From NCBI RefSeq assembly GCF_928097925.1, contig NZ_CAKMRI010000001.1, positions 1,116,001 to 1,180,000 of the forward strand: a stretch of 64,000 nt of DNA, in the 5' to 3' direction. Position 1 is the first letter of the stretch. Each line of letters starts with the position of its first letter. Position numbers and translations under genes: made by a program. This document shows, piece by piece, positions 46,655 to 56,525 of this stretch. The notes under the pieces were generated by a model. It saw only the letters and a list, made by a program, of their open reading frames with translations, had not been told where the DNA came from and did not search any database. The stretch is from Mediannikoviicoccus vaginalis. GTDB taxonomy: Bacteria > Bacillota > Clostridia > Tissierellales > Peptoniphilaceae.

Positions 46655-47037
46655 TGCAAAAACTAATGAATTTCCTAAAGTACATCATCTTTTCAATAAG
46701 CTTATTCGCGGTAATTTCAAGCCTTATAAGTACAAGTATTTGGCTTGATATGAGGATTCATGAAAGCTATGTAGTGTATGCATCCTTTTTAATTATGGCT
46801 TTAGCTTTTATTGTAAAAAGATTTCAAAAGCTTAAGGAAATTAAATTTTTAATCACTATGGATATTTTATTTCTAATTGTGATTTTATTTGGAAAGTTAA
46901 ATAGAATTTCTTATGAGCTAAGGGATTCTTTTGCAGTTCCAATTGGTATAAAGCCCTTTAAAGCTTTAATCTTAATAATTTTTTCAATTGGAAACATTTT
47001 AATATTCATTAACGAAAAAAATAATGGAGTGGACTAA
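46654..47037 (+). CDS. Four-helix membrane protein coupled to the YdjY-like lipoprotein
   Basis: 127 residues, about four hydrophobic helices (about 7-29, 39-55, 65-80, 102-118). The ATG shares a base with the preceding stop, so the pair is co-translated. Family not recognised. A membrane partner of the lipoprotein is the simplest reading. Confidence 0.65.
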   Translation: MQKLMNFLKYIIFSISLFAVISSLISTSIWLDMRIHESYVVYASFLIMALAFIVKRFQKLKEIKFLITMDILFLIVILFGKLNRISYELRDSFAVPIGIKPFKALILIIFSIGNILIFINEKNNGVD

Positions 47038-47045
47038 TCCACTCC
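47026..47045. terminator. Bidirectional terminator
   Basis: 8-bp GGAGTGGA/TCCACTCC stem with CTAA loop, overlapping the end of the membrane protein gene; shared by convergent genes. Confidence 0.75.
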
Positions 47046-47333
47046 TTATTTATTTCCTGGTTTTTCAATTGAGCTTGGGATTTGATTTTTATTTGTTACT
47101 CCCATGTTTAGCGAGTCTACTTTAGTTACTTCTCTCTTGTCCACATAGACGCCTTTGGACTTTTCTTCTTTTTCTTCTGAGTCTTTCTCTTCAACTAAGT
47201 GCTTGTTCTTTATCTTTTCTTCCTTGTCGGAAAACTTTCCTTCCAATGTGCTAGGAATTTGATTTTGACTATTTACTCCTAGGTTCATTGATTCAAAGTT
47301 ATTTTTATTTTCATCTGGTTTAAATTTACTCAT
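47046..47333 (-). CDS. Small hydrophilic protein with a duplicated NQIPS motif
   Basis: 95 residues, highly charged, no signal or membrane segment. A motif of about 13 residues occurs twice: NLGVNSQNQIPST near residue 17 and NMGVTNKNQIPSS near residue 76, separated by a Lys/Glu-rich stretch. GGGGGATG precedes the ATG. Function unknown. Confidence 0.6.
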   Translation of the reverse strand: MSKFKPDENKNNFESMNLGVNSQNQIPSTLEGKFSDKEEKIKNKHLVEEKDSEEKEEKSKGVYVDKREVTKVDSLNMGVTNKNQIPSSIEKPGNK

Positions 47334-47356
47334 AGCATCCCCCTATCCTATGATGG

Positions 47357-47527
47357 TTATCTATTAAAATTTTGAGTAATATCTTGTGTGTCTCTTAAAA
47401 TCTCCATTCTTGCTTTAGCTTTTTCCAGCTCTTCTCTACCTTTTTGTATATTTTCTTCATCTTCTTTTGTCGGAAGTGTCTTTTCTTCAAGTTCATCTTT
47501 TTCCTTGTTTAAATCTTTATTATCCAT
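47357..47527 (-). CDS. Tiny charged protein (56 residues)
   Basis: 56 residues from ATG 47527, 5 bases after AGGAGG. Almost entirely Lys/Glu/Asp with heptad-like spacing (ENIQKGREELEKAKARMEIL), suggesting a short helix or coiled coil. It precedes the duplicated-motif gene by 23 bases on the same strand, so they probably form one small operon. No recognised family. Confidence 0.55.
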   Translation of the reverse strand: MDNKDLNKEKDELEEKTLPTKEDEENIQKGREELEKAKARMEILRDTQDITQNFNR

Positions 47528-47649
47528 AACATCCTCCTATCTCTTATTAATTATAGTATACCCTTTTTATGAATTTAATCTCACGCCGCCTTATTTCATT
47601 TTTTCCTTTGTTGACAATTACAACTCTATAAGATACCATAAAAAATAGA

Positions 47650-47802
47650 TGGTCCGATAGGTAAGGCTAACTTAGGGATATGGATTACTGCCGCAAAATG
47701 ATGGAGACATCATGCGCTGGTTAACAAACTATATCGTACGGAAGGTATAGTTTATGTAATTTCAGCGCCCTATGAAGCTAAAGCTCACACGGTTTCTAAT
47801 TA
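47650..47802 (+). ncRNA. M-box (ykoK) magnesium riboswitch
   Basis: The leader of mgtE carries the conserved M-box blocks in order: GGTAAGGCTAAC, GGATATGGATTACTGCC, AAAATGATGGAGACATCATG, CGCTGGTTAAC, then TTTCAGCGCCCTATG and AAGCTAAAGCTC. By established knowledge this aptamer binds Mg2+ and switches off downstream Mg transport genes at high Mg. A terminator follows directly, so control is transcriptional. Confidence 0.93.
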
Positions 47803-47835
47803 CCCACAATGATCATTTCATCTGTGGGATTTTTT
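47803..47835 (+). terminator. Riboswitch-controlled terminator of mgtE
   Basis: CCCACA/TGTGGG stem with a 14-base loop followed by ATTTTTTC, immediately before the mgtE ribosome site. Confidence 0.85.
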
Positions 47836-47856
47836 CATTTAAAAGGAGGTTGAATT

Positions 47857-49212
47857 ATGGAAAAAACCTTAGAAATTCTAGAATTAAGACTTAAGGAATC
47901 TTTAGAGGAAAAAAATCTTAAAGAGGCCAAAACCATTTTGAATTCTCTTAATATCTACGATATTGCAGAATTTTTTAATGATCTTTCTCAAACTGATTTG
48001 ACTATTTGTTTTAATCTATTATCCAAGGATACTGCGGCGCTAGTGTTTGCCGAAATGGATATTGAACAGCAAAAACTTCTTATTGAAGGTTTTTCTGATG
48101 AAGATTTAAAGGAGATTATCAACGGTTTAAGAACTGATGATAAGGTGGATATTATCGAGGAGCTACCTTCAAATCTCGTTAAAAAAGTCTTAAAGTTTAC
48201 AAGTCCTGACCACAGAAAGGTAATTAACACCATGTTAAATTATCCTAAAGATTCTGCTGGTTCAATAATGACTATAGAGTATGCGGCAACAAAGGCCGGT
48301 CACACAGTTGCAGAAGTTATTCAACAACTTAAAAAGACAGGTGCCAACAAGGAAACCATTGATATTATTTACATCATTGATGATACTAGACACCTAATTG
48401 GTGAAGTGGCTCTTTCAGACTTAGTGCTTTCTGATTCAGATTCACCAATCTCTTCTGTTATGAACCACGATGTTATCTCTGTTAACACCACTGAAGACAG
48501 AGAAGATGTTGCAAGGCTATTTACAAAGTACGACTTTACCAACATGCCAGTAGTTGACAACGAAAACAGACTTGTTGGTATTATTACAGTTGACGACGTT
48601 CTTGATATTATAGAAGAAGAAATGACAGAAGATATGGATATCATGTCCGCGATAACTCCAACTGTTAAACCATATAAGCAGCTTTCTGTGATTGAGATTT
48701 GGAAAAACAGAATCCCTTGGCTTTTAATTTTACTTATCTCTTCAACTTTCACTTCATTAATTCTTATGAATTATGAAAAGACTTTGGAGAAATATGTAGT
48801 TCTTGCGGCATTTTTGCCAATGATTACAGATACTGGTGGTAACGCGGGAAGTCAGTCGGCTTCAACAATAATACGTTCTCTTTCTCTAAAGGAAATTGAA
48901 CTTAAAGATTTGTTATATGTAGTTTGGAAAGAGGCAAGGGTTGCAGTACTTGCCGGTCTTACACTTGCATTTTTCAACTTTTTAAAGCTTATGTACTTTG
49001 ATAAGGTAGGCTTACAAGTTTCCATTGTAGTTTCCCTTACCGTTTCAGTTACAGTACTACTAGCTAAAGTTACTGGATCCGTACTTCCAGTTGTTGCAGA
49101 AAGTCTTGGCGCTGACCCTGCCGTAATGGCAAGTCCGCTAATAACAACAATAGTCGACGCCCTTGCTATTCTCGTATACTTAAGAATAGCTATGACGCTT
49201 TTACCATTTTAA
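47857..49212 (+). CDS. mgtE: Magnesium transporter MgtE
   Basis: 451 residues. Cytosolic N-domain (about 1-130), two CBS domains (about 136-260; IMTIEYAATKAGHTV, DVISVNTTEDREDV, NMPVVDNENRLVGIITVDDVLDI), a connecting helix, then five membrane helices with FLPMITDTGGNAGSQS, the ion-pore signature. The channel takes up Mg2+, gated by its CBS domains. AAAAGGAGG precedes the ATG. Expression is under the M-box upstream. Confidence 0.96.
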   Translation: MEKTLEILELRLKESLEEKNLKEAKTILNSLNIYDIAEFFNDLSQTDLTICFNLLSKDTAALVFAEMDIEQQKLLIEGFSDEDLKEIINGLRTDDKVDIIEELPSNLVKKVLKFTSPDHRKVINTMLNYPKDSAGSIMTIEYAATKAGHTVAEVIQQLKKTGANKETIDIIYIIDDTRHLIGEVALSDLVLSDSDSPISSVMNHDVISVNTTEDREDVARLFTKYDFTNMPVVDNENRLVGIITVDDVLDIIEEEMTEDMDIMSAITPTVKPYKQLSVIEIWKNRIPWLLILLISSTFTSLILMNYEKTLEKYVVLAAFLPMITDTGGNAGSQSASTIIRSLSLKEIELKDLLYVVWKEARVAVLAGLTLAFFNFLKLMYFDKVGLQVSIVVSLTVSVTVLLAKVTGSVLPVVAESLGADPAVMASPLITTIVDALAILVYLRIAMTLLPF

Positions 49213-49224
49213 AAGGAGTTTAAA

Positions 49225-50589
49225 TTGAAAACTAGAATTGAGCATGATAGTATTGGTGAATTAGAAGTTCCTGTAGATCACTACTGGGGAGCGCAAACGC
49301 AAAGATCTTTTCAAAACTTTAAAATAGGAACAGAGAAGATGCCCGTGGAGATAATACATTCTCTTGCAATTATTAAACGCTCCTGTGCAAAGGTGAACTG
49401 TGAACTTGGAATACTTTCTGAAGAAAAGAGAGATTTAATCGTAAAGGTATGCGATGAAATACTTGAAGGTAGTCTTAAGGAAGAGTTTCCCCTTGCCCTA
49501 TGGCAAACGGGAAGCGGGACTCAAAGCAATATGAATGTAAATGAAGTTGTGGCCCACAGGGGAAACGAAATTTATGGAAGTGATATACTTCATCCAAATG
49601 ACGACGTGAATAAGTCACAATCTTCCAACGACACCTTCCCTACGGCAATGCATATTGCAGCTTATAGAGAAGTTTATACAAAATTACTTCCTCAAATTAA
49701 AGAAACCCTTGATATACTCTATGGCCTTTCAATCGACTATGCAAACATAATAAAGGTTGGAAGAACTCACTTACAAGATGCAACACCACTATCACTAGGT
49801 CAAGAGATATCCGCATGGTCAAATATGCTTGAAAAATGCTATGACTATATTGAAGAGTCATCAAAGCATTTACTATCCCTAGCCATAGGTGGAACAGCTG
49901 TAGGAACTGGACTAAACGCACCAGAAGGGTATGACGAGAAGGTATGTAGGGAAATAAGTTCTTTTACAGGTTTTGAATTCGTCCCTGCTGAAAATAAATT
50001 CCACTCCCTTTCATCAAAGGATGAACTGGTAAATTGCCATGCAGCGCTTAACACCCTTGCAACAAATGTTTTAAAGATTGCAAATGATGTTAGATTTTTA
50101 GCATCGGGACCAAGATGTGGAATTGGCGAGCTACTAATACCTGCTAACGAACCAGGGTCTTCAATAATGCCTGGAAAGGTCAATCCAACACAGGCGGAGG
50201 CTATTACAATGGTAGCCCTTCAAGTTATGGGTAATAACACTACGGTTTCATTTGCTGGATCCCAAGGAAACTTCCAGCTAAATGTATATATGCCCGTAAT
50301 TATTTATAATTTCCTACAGTCAGTAAGGCTTTTAACAGATGGACTTAAGTCTTTCACCGACAATTGTCTAAGGGGAATTAAGCCAAATGAAGAAAAGATA
50401 AAGGAATATTTAGACAACTCACTAATGCTTGTAACTGCACTTAATCCACATATTGGATATGAAAATGGTGCAAGGATTGCAAAGCATGCCCATGAAAAAA
50501 ATATATCTTTAAGGGAAGCTGCCCTTGAATTAAAAATTCTTACAGAAGAAGAGTTTGATAAACTTATGAAACCTGAAGAGATGGTTTAA
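49225..50589 (+). CDS. fumC: Class II fumarate hydratase
   Basis: 454 residues starting TTG behind AAAAGGAG, 12 bases after mgtE. Contains the superfamily signature GSSIMPGKVNPTQAE, plus TGSGTQSNMN and GRTHLQDATP. It interconverts fumarate and malate without an Fe-S cluster. Aspartase shares the fold, but GTGLNAP and overall sequence fit fumarase. It may be co-transcribed with mgtE by read-through. Confidence 0.92.
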   Translation: MKTRIEHDSIGELEVPVDHYWGAQTQRSFQNFKIGTEKMPVEIIHSLAIIKRSCAKVNCELGILSEEKRDLIVKVCDEILEGSLKEEFPLALWQTGSGTQSNMNVNEVVAHRGNEIYGSDILHPNDDVNKSQSSNDTFPTAMHIAAYREVYTKLLPQIKETLDILYGLSIDYANIIKVGRTHLQDATPLSLGQEISAWSNMLEKCYDYIEESSKHLLSLAIGGTAVGTGLNAPEGYDEKVCREISSFTGFEFVPAENKFHSLSSKDELVNCHAALNTLATNVLKIANDVRFLASGPRCGIGELLIPANEPGSSIMPGKVNPTQAEAITMVALQVMGNNTTVSFAGSQGNFQLNVYMPVIIYNFLQSVRLLTDGLKSFTDNCLRGIKPNEEKIKEYLDNSLMLVTALNPHIGYENGARIAKHAHEKNISLREAALELKILTEEEFDKLMKPEEMV

Positions 50590-50605
50590 AAGAGAATTTA
50601 AAAAG

Positions 50606-50625
50606 CCTCAAGATTAATCTTGAGG
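50606..50625. terminator. Bidirectional terminator
   Basis: 10-bp CCTCAAGATT/AATCTTGAGG inverted repeat followed by CTTTTTTT; between convergent fumC and the ZIP gene. Confidence 0.9.
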
Positions 50626-50632
50626 TCTTTTT

Positions 50633-51406
50633 TTATCCTAGTAAAATATCTAATATCATCATTACAATAAATCCTATTATAATTCCATAGGTTGCCTGTC
50701 TTTCGTAGCCACCACTGTGGGTTTCTGGAATTATTTCATCGCTTATAACAAATAGCATAGCTCCTCCTGCAAGGGCCAATATAAATGGAAGTACTTGTGA
50801 AAATACATGTACCAGTCCATAGCCCATTAGAGCTCCTATGGGCTCTACCATACCAGTTAGTAATGCAATTAAAAAAGCTTCCTTTGTACTATAGTTCTCT
50901 CTTAAAAGTGCTAATGCCACTGCAAGGCCCTCTGGCATATTTTGAAGTCCTATACCTAAAGCTATGGTAATACCATTTGCTATATCATTTGTTCCAAATC
51001 CAACTCCTGTGGCAAGACCTTCTGGAAAGTTATGAATTGTTATGGCAATTATAAATAACCATATCCTTTTTAAACTCTCTGAAGATGTTCCCTCTTTTCG
51101 CTTGTCCAACAGATGCTCATGTGGTGCATACTTATCTATTAAGTCAAGCATCAAAGCTCCAGCAAATATTCCTAAGCTCGTAACAAGTACGGCCTTTACT
51201 CCTCCTCCACCATATTCAATACTTGGAAGTATTAGCGAAAAGCAACTTGCCGCAAGCATGACTCCCGCTGCAAATCCAAGAAGAATATCAAGTGAAGATC
51301 TTTTTATTTCTTTTGTGAAAAATATCGGTATGGCTCCTAGTCCCGTCATAAGACCAGGTAAAAACAAACCAAGACCGATAACAAGTCTTTGATCTATGTT
51401 ACCCAT
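50633..51406 (-). CDS. ZIP-family metal transporter
   Basis: 257 residues, about eight helices. Metal-site motifs HNFPEGLATGVG and QNMPEGLAVALAL in helices IV and V, plus SDEIIPETH. A short His-poor loop (APHEHLL) lies after helix III. It imports Zn2+ or similar divalent ions. GGGGGTAAT precedes the ATG. Confidence 0.92.
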   Translation of the reverse strand: MGNIDQRLVIGLGLFLPGLMTGLGAIPIFFTKEIKRSSLDILLGFAAGVMLAASCFSLILPSIEYGGGGVKAVLVTSLGIFAGALMLDLIDKYAPHEHLLDKRKEGTSSESLKRIWLFIIAITIHNFPEGLATGVGFGTNDIANGITIALGIGLQNMPEGLAVALALLRENYSTKEAFLIALLTGMVEPIGALMGYGLVHVFSQVLPFILALAGGAMLFVISDEIIPETHSGGYERQATYGIIIGFIVMMILDILLG

Positions 51407-51486
51407 TATTACCCCCTATCTATTGATTTGATACCATATAATGCCGCTTTTATAATAGCAAAATTTAATTTAGCACAAAACAAAGA

Positions 51487-51508
51487 TAGCAAGGACTAAG
51501 CCTTGCTA
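51487..51508 (-). terminator. Terminator after the AGCS symporter
   Basis: TAGCAAGG/CCTTGCTA stem, then a moderately T-rich tail TCTTTGTTTTG on the minus strand. Confidence 0.7.
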
Positions 51509-51534
51509 CCTAATAATGAAAGGAGATTCTATTA

Positions 51535-52968
51535 TTATTTCTTTTCCCATTCGTAAACATATGAGATTTTACCAAGTTGTTTTAATTGGTCGTAATCTTT
51601 TGCAAGTTCTTTTACATGTTTATGAAGGAATAATAAACCTATTAAGTTAGGGAATACCATTAAACCATTGAAGAAGTCTGATAGTAACCATACGAATTCA
51701 ATTTCAAACATTGAACCTAATACTATACAAATTACAACTATGATTCTGTAAGGCATAAGTCCCTTACTACCAAATAGATATTTAATGTTGGTTTCACCGA
51801 AGTAGTACCAACCGATTACTGTAGTGAATGCAAATGCTGTTAGACATATTGCAAGTACTGCTTTTCCAAGTGGACCGAAAGCAATATGGAATGCTTCTTG
51901 AGTCATAAGTGGGCCAGCAAGTCCTGAGTCAAAAGCTCCAGTTAAAATAATTACAAGTGCTGTTGCAGTACATACGATACCTGTATCTATAAGTACACCA
52001 AGCATAGCTGTTAAACCTTGTTCAACTGGGTGATTAACCTTTGCTGTAGCGTGAGCATGTGGTGTAGAACCCATACCAGCTTCGTTAGAGAACAATCCTC
52101 TTGCAACCCCAAATCTTACTGCAAGTTTAACTGTGATACCAGCTCCTGCACCAAGTGCTGCTTGTGGATCAAATGCACCTTTGAAAATAAGTCCAAATGC
52201 ATGTCCAATACTAGTTCTAAACTTAACTAATACTACAATTGCAAGTACTACATATACTAATGCCATTACAGGAACTACCATTTCTGCGAAGTTTGCAATT
52301 CTCTTAATACCACCAATAAATACAAGTGCTGCAACTGCTGCTATAATGATACCAATAATTAATTGATTAACTCCAAATGCTGCGTGAATTGCAGATGCCA
52401 TTGAGTTTGATTGAACCATATTACCGATAAATCCTAGTGCTAAAATAATGGCAATTGAGAAAAATCCAGCTAGTCCTTTACCTAGTTTCTTGTTCTTTAA
52501 ACCTTCACTGATGTAGTAAGCAGGTCCCCCTACTGTATCACCTTTTTCATCAAGTGTTCTGTACTTTTGAGCAAGTACTGCTTCCGCAAATATTGTACCC
52601 ATTCCGAATAAAGCTGCTATCCACATCCAGAATATAGCTCCAGGACCACCTGATAGTATAGCTGTAGCAACTCCTGCTACGTTACCTGTACCAATTTGTG
52701 CTGCGATAGCTACTGCTAGCGCTTGGAATGATGAGATTTCTCCAGCTGCTTTTCTTCTTGCGTTTTCTTCTTTGTCAAAAAGACCGCCGAAAGTTTGTTT
52801 AAATGCAGCGCCCATTCTTCTGAATTGAGGAAATCCTAAATAAAGTGTAAAAAATAATCCAACAACTGGTAATAAGAATATAAGCACCTTATTCCAAACT
52901 ACGCTATTACCGGCATTAACAATTTTAGTAGCCGTATCAACAGCAGCACCAAATAACAAAACGTTCAT
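51535..52968 (-). CDS. Sodium:alanine/glycine symporter (AGCS family)
   Basis: 477 residues from ATG 52968, 5 bases after AAGGAGG; a longer frame from 53025 lacks a ribosome site. Family features: GNVAGVATAILSGGPGAIFWMW, GDTVGGPAYYI and EAGMGSTPHAHA. AGCS proteins take up alanine or glycine with sodium. Located next to selC and near glycine reductase, so glycine uptake for energy metabolism is a likely role, though alanine cannot be excluded. Confidence 0.92.
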   Translation of the reverse strand: MNVLLFGAAVDTATKIVNAGNSVVWNKVLIFLLPVVGLFFTLYLGFPQFRRMGAAFKQTFGGLFDKEENARRKAAGEISSFQALAVAIAAQIGTGNVAGVATAILSGGPGAIFWMWIAALFGMGTIFAEAVLAQKYRTLDEKGDTVGGPAYYISEGLKNKKLGKGLAGFFSIAIILALGFIGNMVQSNSMASAIHAAFGVNQLIIGIIIAAVAALVFIGGIKRIANFAEMVVPVMALVYVVLAIVVLVKFRTSIGHAFGLIFKGAFDPQAALGAGAGITVKLAVRFGVARGLFSNEAGMGSTPHAHATAKVNHPVEQGLTAMLGVLIDTGIVCTATALVIILTGAFDSGLAGPLMTQEAFHIAFGPLGKAVLAICLTAFAFTTVIGWYYFGETNIKYLFGSKGLMPYRIIVVICIVLGSMFEIEFVWLLSDFFNGLMVFPNLIGLLFLHKHVKELAKDYDQLKQLGKISYVYEWEKK

Positions 52969-53001
52969 ACTATCCTCCTTATTATGCTTAAACGTTTTCC
53001 T

Positions 53002-53032
53002 GGTGTGAGTAGTAATTAGAACCACTCACACC
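53002..53032. repeat. 9-bp inverted repeat between selC and the AGCS gene
   Basis: GGTGTGAGT and ACTCACACC separated by 13 bases. No T-run follows on either side. Could be an RNA hairpin in the AGCS leader or a protein-binding palindrome; not recognised. Confidence 0.5.
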
Positions 53033-53064
53033 CTTCTTCCCCTTTCATGCCACTTTAATAATAG

Positions 53065-53161
53065 TGGCGGGAATGCGTGGGAATCGAACCCACCCAAGAA
53101 GCTCCTAACCCCTCATACTGGTTTTGAAGACCAGAGAGCACACCAGCACTCATTCACTCCC
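53065..53161 (-). tRNA. selC: tRNA-Sec (UCA anticodon)
   Basis: 97 nucleotides with CCA encoded. Acceptor stem GGGAGTG/CATTCCC, a 6-bp D stem with a TGGT tetraloop (GAGTGC/GTGCTC), anticodon arm CTGGT-CTTCAAA-ACCAG with anticodon TCA, a long variable arm, and T arm GTGGG-TTCGATT-CCCAC. The 6-bp D stem and long variable arm are hallmarks of tRNA-Sec. It lies directly after selB, giving selA-selB-selC. Confidence 0.95.
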
Positions 53162-53232
53162 ATGGTACTATTATTTTAACACATTTCCGAGATAAAAGAA
53201 AACTTATTTTTTATATTTATATTGTTGCCTTT

Positions 53233-55113
53233 TTATAACATAACTCTATAGTCGTCCACTCTTTTTGTCAACTTAATACTGTCGAAGTATTCTAGTATTA
53301 AAAGCACGTTTTTTCTACTTGATTTTAAAATGTCCCTAGCTTCTGAAACTGTTATCCTCTCATTTTCTTTTAAATGATTTAGAATACCTTCTTTAGCTTT
53401 TTCAAAGTCCTCTTTTAATAAGACATTATTTTCAGCTCCAAAGACTAAGATCTCTTTGCCAATCATAAAATCTAAAACATGTCTTCTCTCTTTGTCGTTA
53501 CGAGATAGAGATTTTATATTTTCGATTTTTTCAAGCCCATTTGATCTAATCTCATTTATTAATTCTTGTTTTATTTTTTCCTGTTTAGGATTTAAAACTA
53601 TTTTATGGCTTTCTAGACCAAAGTACTCTCCCGACTCAGTAATAATATTTCTGTCTTGCATAATCTTTAATATATGTTCCAACTCTCTAAGATTTGGTTC
53701 ATAAAGACTTTGTGTTAAGATTTCGTTTTTAGTCATTCCAAGAGAAAGTGGATTTTTATCATGGAACTTTTCAAGAATATCTTTTATATTTTCAATTATC
53801 CTTAATAGCACTTCTTCACTAACATATCGGTCCACAATTTTAATTATCTTTTCGTCTTCCAGTAGCGCTTCAACTTCCTCTTTAACGATGTCCTTGTTTT
53901 CTCCTGTATAAGAAACTATTTCTTTTAGTGATAACAACTCGTCTTCAGAGTTTGCAAATTGAACGATTATGTCTTTAAGTTCACCTTGTTCTTTTAGTTG
54001 AAGCTCTTTAACTAGCTCTTCATCAATATTATGTTTTTTTGCAAGAGGTTCAATAATCACTCCACCACCAATGGTTTCCACCGGTGAGTATGAACGAAGT
54101 ACAAATCTATCTCTATTTCTACAAACTAGAGGCTCTTCCAGGCGAAGCTGAACAAATCCCTCTTCTCCCTGTGATATCTCTTCGCTGTCAAGGGGAACAG
54201 CTCTACAGAATATTTCCCTTGTTCCAATGCCAAGTCTAAGTCTCATCCAGTGGTGAATTGGAAAGTCGGAGGTCTTTGAAACTATAACCTTACAATCAAT
54301 GATATTTGTTGTTATCATTGAACCTTCCTGCGCTATAATATCTCCCCTTTCAATTTCTCCAGACTTTATTCCCGAAAGATTTATTGCAGTTCTCTGTCCC
54401 GCATATGCAGTGTCTTCGTCTTCTCCATGAACTTGGATGGATCTTACCTTGCAAGCTCTTTCTCCAGGGTATATTACTAAATCTTCTCCCTTGGAAATCT
54501 TACCTTCCATTAGAGTTCCAGTAACTACAATTCCTATTCCCTTTACAGGAAAGGCTCTGTCAATATTCATTCTAAAAGGTGTGTCGCTCTTCTTTTCTTC
54601 TACCTTTTCACTTTCGTTTTCTATTACATTTTTAAGCTCTTCAATTCCCCTTCCAGAGATAGAGTCTACTTCTATAATAGGGGCGTCTTCTAAAAATGTT
54701 CCCTTTGAAAAATCTTTTAGCTCCTCTTCAATTAGCATAAGGTAGTCGTCTTCAACCATGTCACATTTTGTAACTACAATAATTCCCCTATGCACATTCA
54801 TGTATGAAAGGATGTCTAAATGTTCACGGCTTTGAGGCATAACACCTTCATCCGCCGCAATTATGAATAGTACCAAGTCTATTCCTGTTGCCCCTGCCAT
54901 CATGTTCTTAATAAATTTTTCATGGCCAGGCACATCCACTATTCCAACTCTATTTCCATTTGGTAGGTCTAGGTAGGTAAATCCTAGGTTAATTGATATA
55001 CCTCTTTTTCTCTCTTCGTCTAATGTGTCAGTCTCCCTACCGGTTAGTGCCTTTACTAAAGTTGTCTTGCCATGGTCAATATGACCCGCTGTACCAATTA
55101 TAATATTTTTCAT
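53233..55113 (-). CDS. selB: Selenocysteine-specific elongation factor
   Basis: 626 residues. GTPase domain at the N-terminus ([40 protein letters not shown]), then translation-factor barrels, then C-terminal winged helices that bind the SECIS hairpin. It delivers Sec-tRNA to recoded UGA. Two adjacent ATGs are possible (55116, 55113); the second has the better 6-base spacing from AAGGAG. Coupled to selA. Confidence 0.96.
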   Translation of the reverse strand: MKNIIIGTAGHIDHGKTTLVKALTGRETDTLDEERKRGISINLGFTYLDLPNGNRVGIVDVPGHEKFIKNMMAGATGIDLVLFIIAADEGVMPQSREHLDILSYMNVHRGIIVVTKCDMVEDDYLMLIEEELKDFSKGTFLEDAPIIEVDSISGRGIEELKNVIENESEKVEEKKSDTPFRMNIDRAFPVKGIGIVVTGTLMEGKISKGEDLVIYPGERACKVRSIQVHGEDEDTAYAGQRTAINLSGIKSGEIERGDIIAQEGSMITTNIIDCKVIVSKTSDFPIHHWMRLRLGIGTREIFCRAVPLDSEEISQGEEGFVQLRLEEPLVCRNRDRFVLRSYSPVETIGGGVIIEPLAKKHNIDEELVKELQLKEQGELKDIIVQFANSEDELLSLKEIVSYTGENKDIVKEEVEALLEDEKIIKIVDRYVSEEVLLRIIENIKDILEKFHDKNPLSLGMTKNEILTQSLYEPNLRELEHILKIMQDRNIITESGEYFGLESHKIVLNPKQEKIKQELINEIRSNGLEKIENIKSLSRNDKERRHVLDFMIGKEILVFGAENNVLLKEDFEKAKEGILNHLKENERITVSEARDILKSSRKNVLLILEYFDSIKLTKRVDDYRVML

Positions 55114-55115
55114 CA

Positions 55116-56525
55116 TTATCTCCTTGGAAAACAGTTCTCTATTTCTTCAGCTATTCTATCAAAATCTTTATCATTTAAAGTTCTTAAGTCAAGCATATAC
55201 TTGTCATCTTTTATTCTTCCAATAATATGTGAAGAAGAAAGTCTTAAAGTCTCTTCGATTTTATCCGCAGTTAATCCATCGCCAGTAAGCACGATTACCT
55301 TGGAGTCAAACTCCTCTCCCGGCATTGATCCTCCACCTACTGTGGACTTTCCATCTTCTATATATACATTAATTCTAGTGTCTCTACCATCAATTTTTTC
55401 TTTAAGCACCTCTGCTCTTTCAAAAAGTTCTTCTGGAGTAAGTGTTATCATCCTAATGGTTGGAATATGTTTTTTCGCCTTTTCTTCGTCAAAGTACATC
55501 CTGATTGTACATTCCAGTGCCGCCAGTGTGAACTTGTCCACCCTTAAGGCCCTAAGAATTTGATTTTTTTTCATCTTGTCGATATACTCTTTCTTTCCAA
55601 CTATGATTCCCGCTTGAGGTCCTCCAAGTAATTTGTCACCACTGAAGGTTATTAAATCAATTCCAGATTTAATTGACTCTGATATGGTTGGCTCGTGGGG
55701 AAGTCCATACTCTTCCATGTTGAAATATACTCCACTGCCCAAGTCCTCCATTACTGGAATGTCGTATTTGTCCCCTAGTTCTTTTAACTCTTTATTTGAA
55801 ACGGCATCGGTAAAGCCAATTAGCTTGTAGTTCGAAGTGTGGACCTTCATTAAAACAGCAGTCTCTTCTGTGATAGCTTCTTCGTAGTCCTCTACCCTCG
55901 TCTTATTAGTTGATCCAACTTCCACAAGATTTGCTCCACTCATGGCCATTACAGAAGGTATTCTAAAGGCACCTCCAACTTCCACAAGCTCACCTCTTGA
56001 AACTATGGCCTCTTTGTCCTTCGCAAAAGTATTTAGCACTAAGAACACCGCCGCCGCGTTATTATTTACAATAAGGGCGTCTTCCACTCCAAAAAGAAGT
56101 TTTATCATTTTAGTTACATGGGAATATCTAGATCCTCTTTTGCCTTCTGCAATATCATACTCAAGATTTGAGTAACTTGAAATTATATTCCAAATATCTT
56201 CCTTTATAGAGTCATCCAGTAATGACCTCCCTAAATTTGTATGAAGGATGGTTCCAGTTCCATTTATTACCTTTAATAAAGAAGGAGAAAATTCTCTGTA
56301 AAGTCTTTCCTCTACCTTTATAATAATATTTTCATCATTAATCTCTGTAGAAAGTTTTTCCACTTCATCTTCATTACAATGAATAATTTTATTTCTTATG
56401 TCCTCTAGCACTTCTCTAGTTGCTTTTGTTTTTAAAGTTCTAGAGTAGTCTAGTTCTTCTATTCTAGAATTTTTTAAAATCTCTTCAACTTGAGGTATCT
56501 TTTTAAACAGATCTTTCTTTTGCAT
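55116..56525 (-). CDS. selA: L-seryl-tRNA(Sec) selenium transferase
   Basis: 469 residues, fold type I PLP enzyme. NGTGTILHTNLGRSLL, GKRGSRYSHV and the cofactor lysine K298 in FSGDKLLGGPQAG are family hallmarks. It converts Ser-tRNA-Sec to Sec-tRNA-Sec using selenophosphate. First gene of selA-selB-selC; the selenophosphate synthetase gene selD is not in the window. Confidence 0.97.
   Translation of the reverse strand: MQKKDLFKKIPQVEEILKNSRIEELDYSRTLKTKATREVLEDIRNKIIHCNEDEVEKLSTEINDENIIIKVEERLYREFSPSLLKVINGTGTILHTNLGRSLLDDSIKEDIWNIISSYSNLEYDIAEGKRGSRYSHVTKMIKLLFGVEDALIVNNNAAAVFLVLNTFAKDKEAIVSRGELVEVGGAFRIPSVMAMSGANLVEVGSTNKTRVEDYEEAITEETAVLMKVHTSNYKLIGFTDAVSNKELKELGDKYDIPVMEDLGSGVYFNMEEYGLPHEPTISESIKSGIDLITFSGDKLLGGPQAGIIVGKKEYIDKMKKNQILRALRVDKFTLAALECTIRMYFDEEKAKKHIPTIRMITLTPEELFERAEVLKEKIDGRDTRINVYIEDGKSTVGGGSMPGEEFDSKVIVLTGDGLTADKIEETLRLSSSHIIGRIKDDKYMLDLRTLNDKDFDRIAEEIENCFPRR

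Noticed and set aside
47388-47648. Plus-strand 86-residue Ser/Phe-rich ORF
   Set aside because: Antisense of the tiny charged protein; no ribosome site, low-complexity composition.
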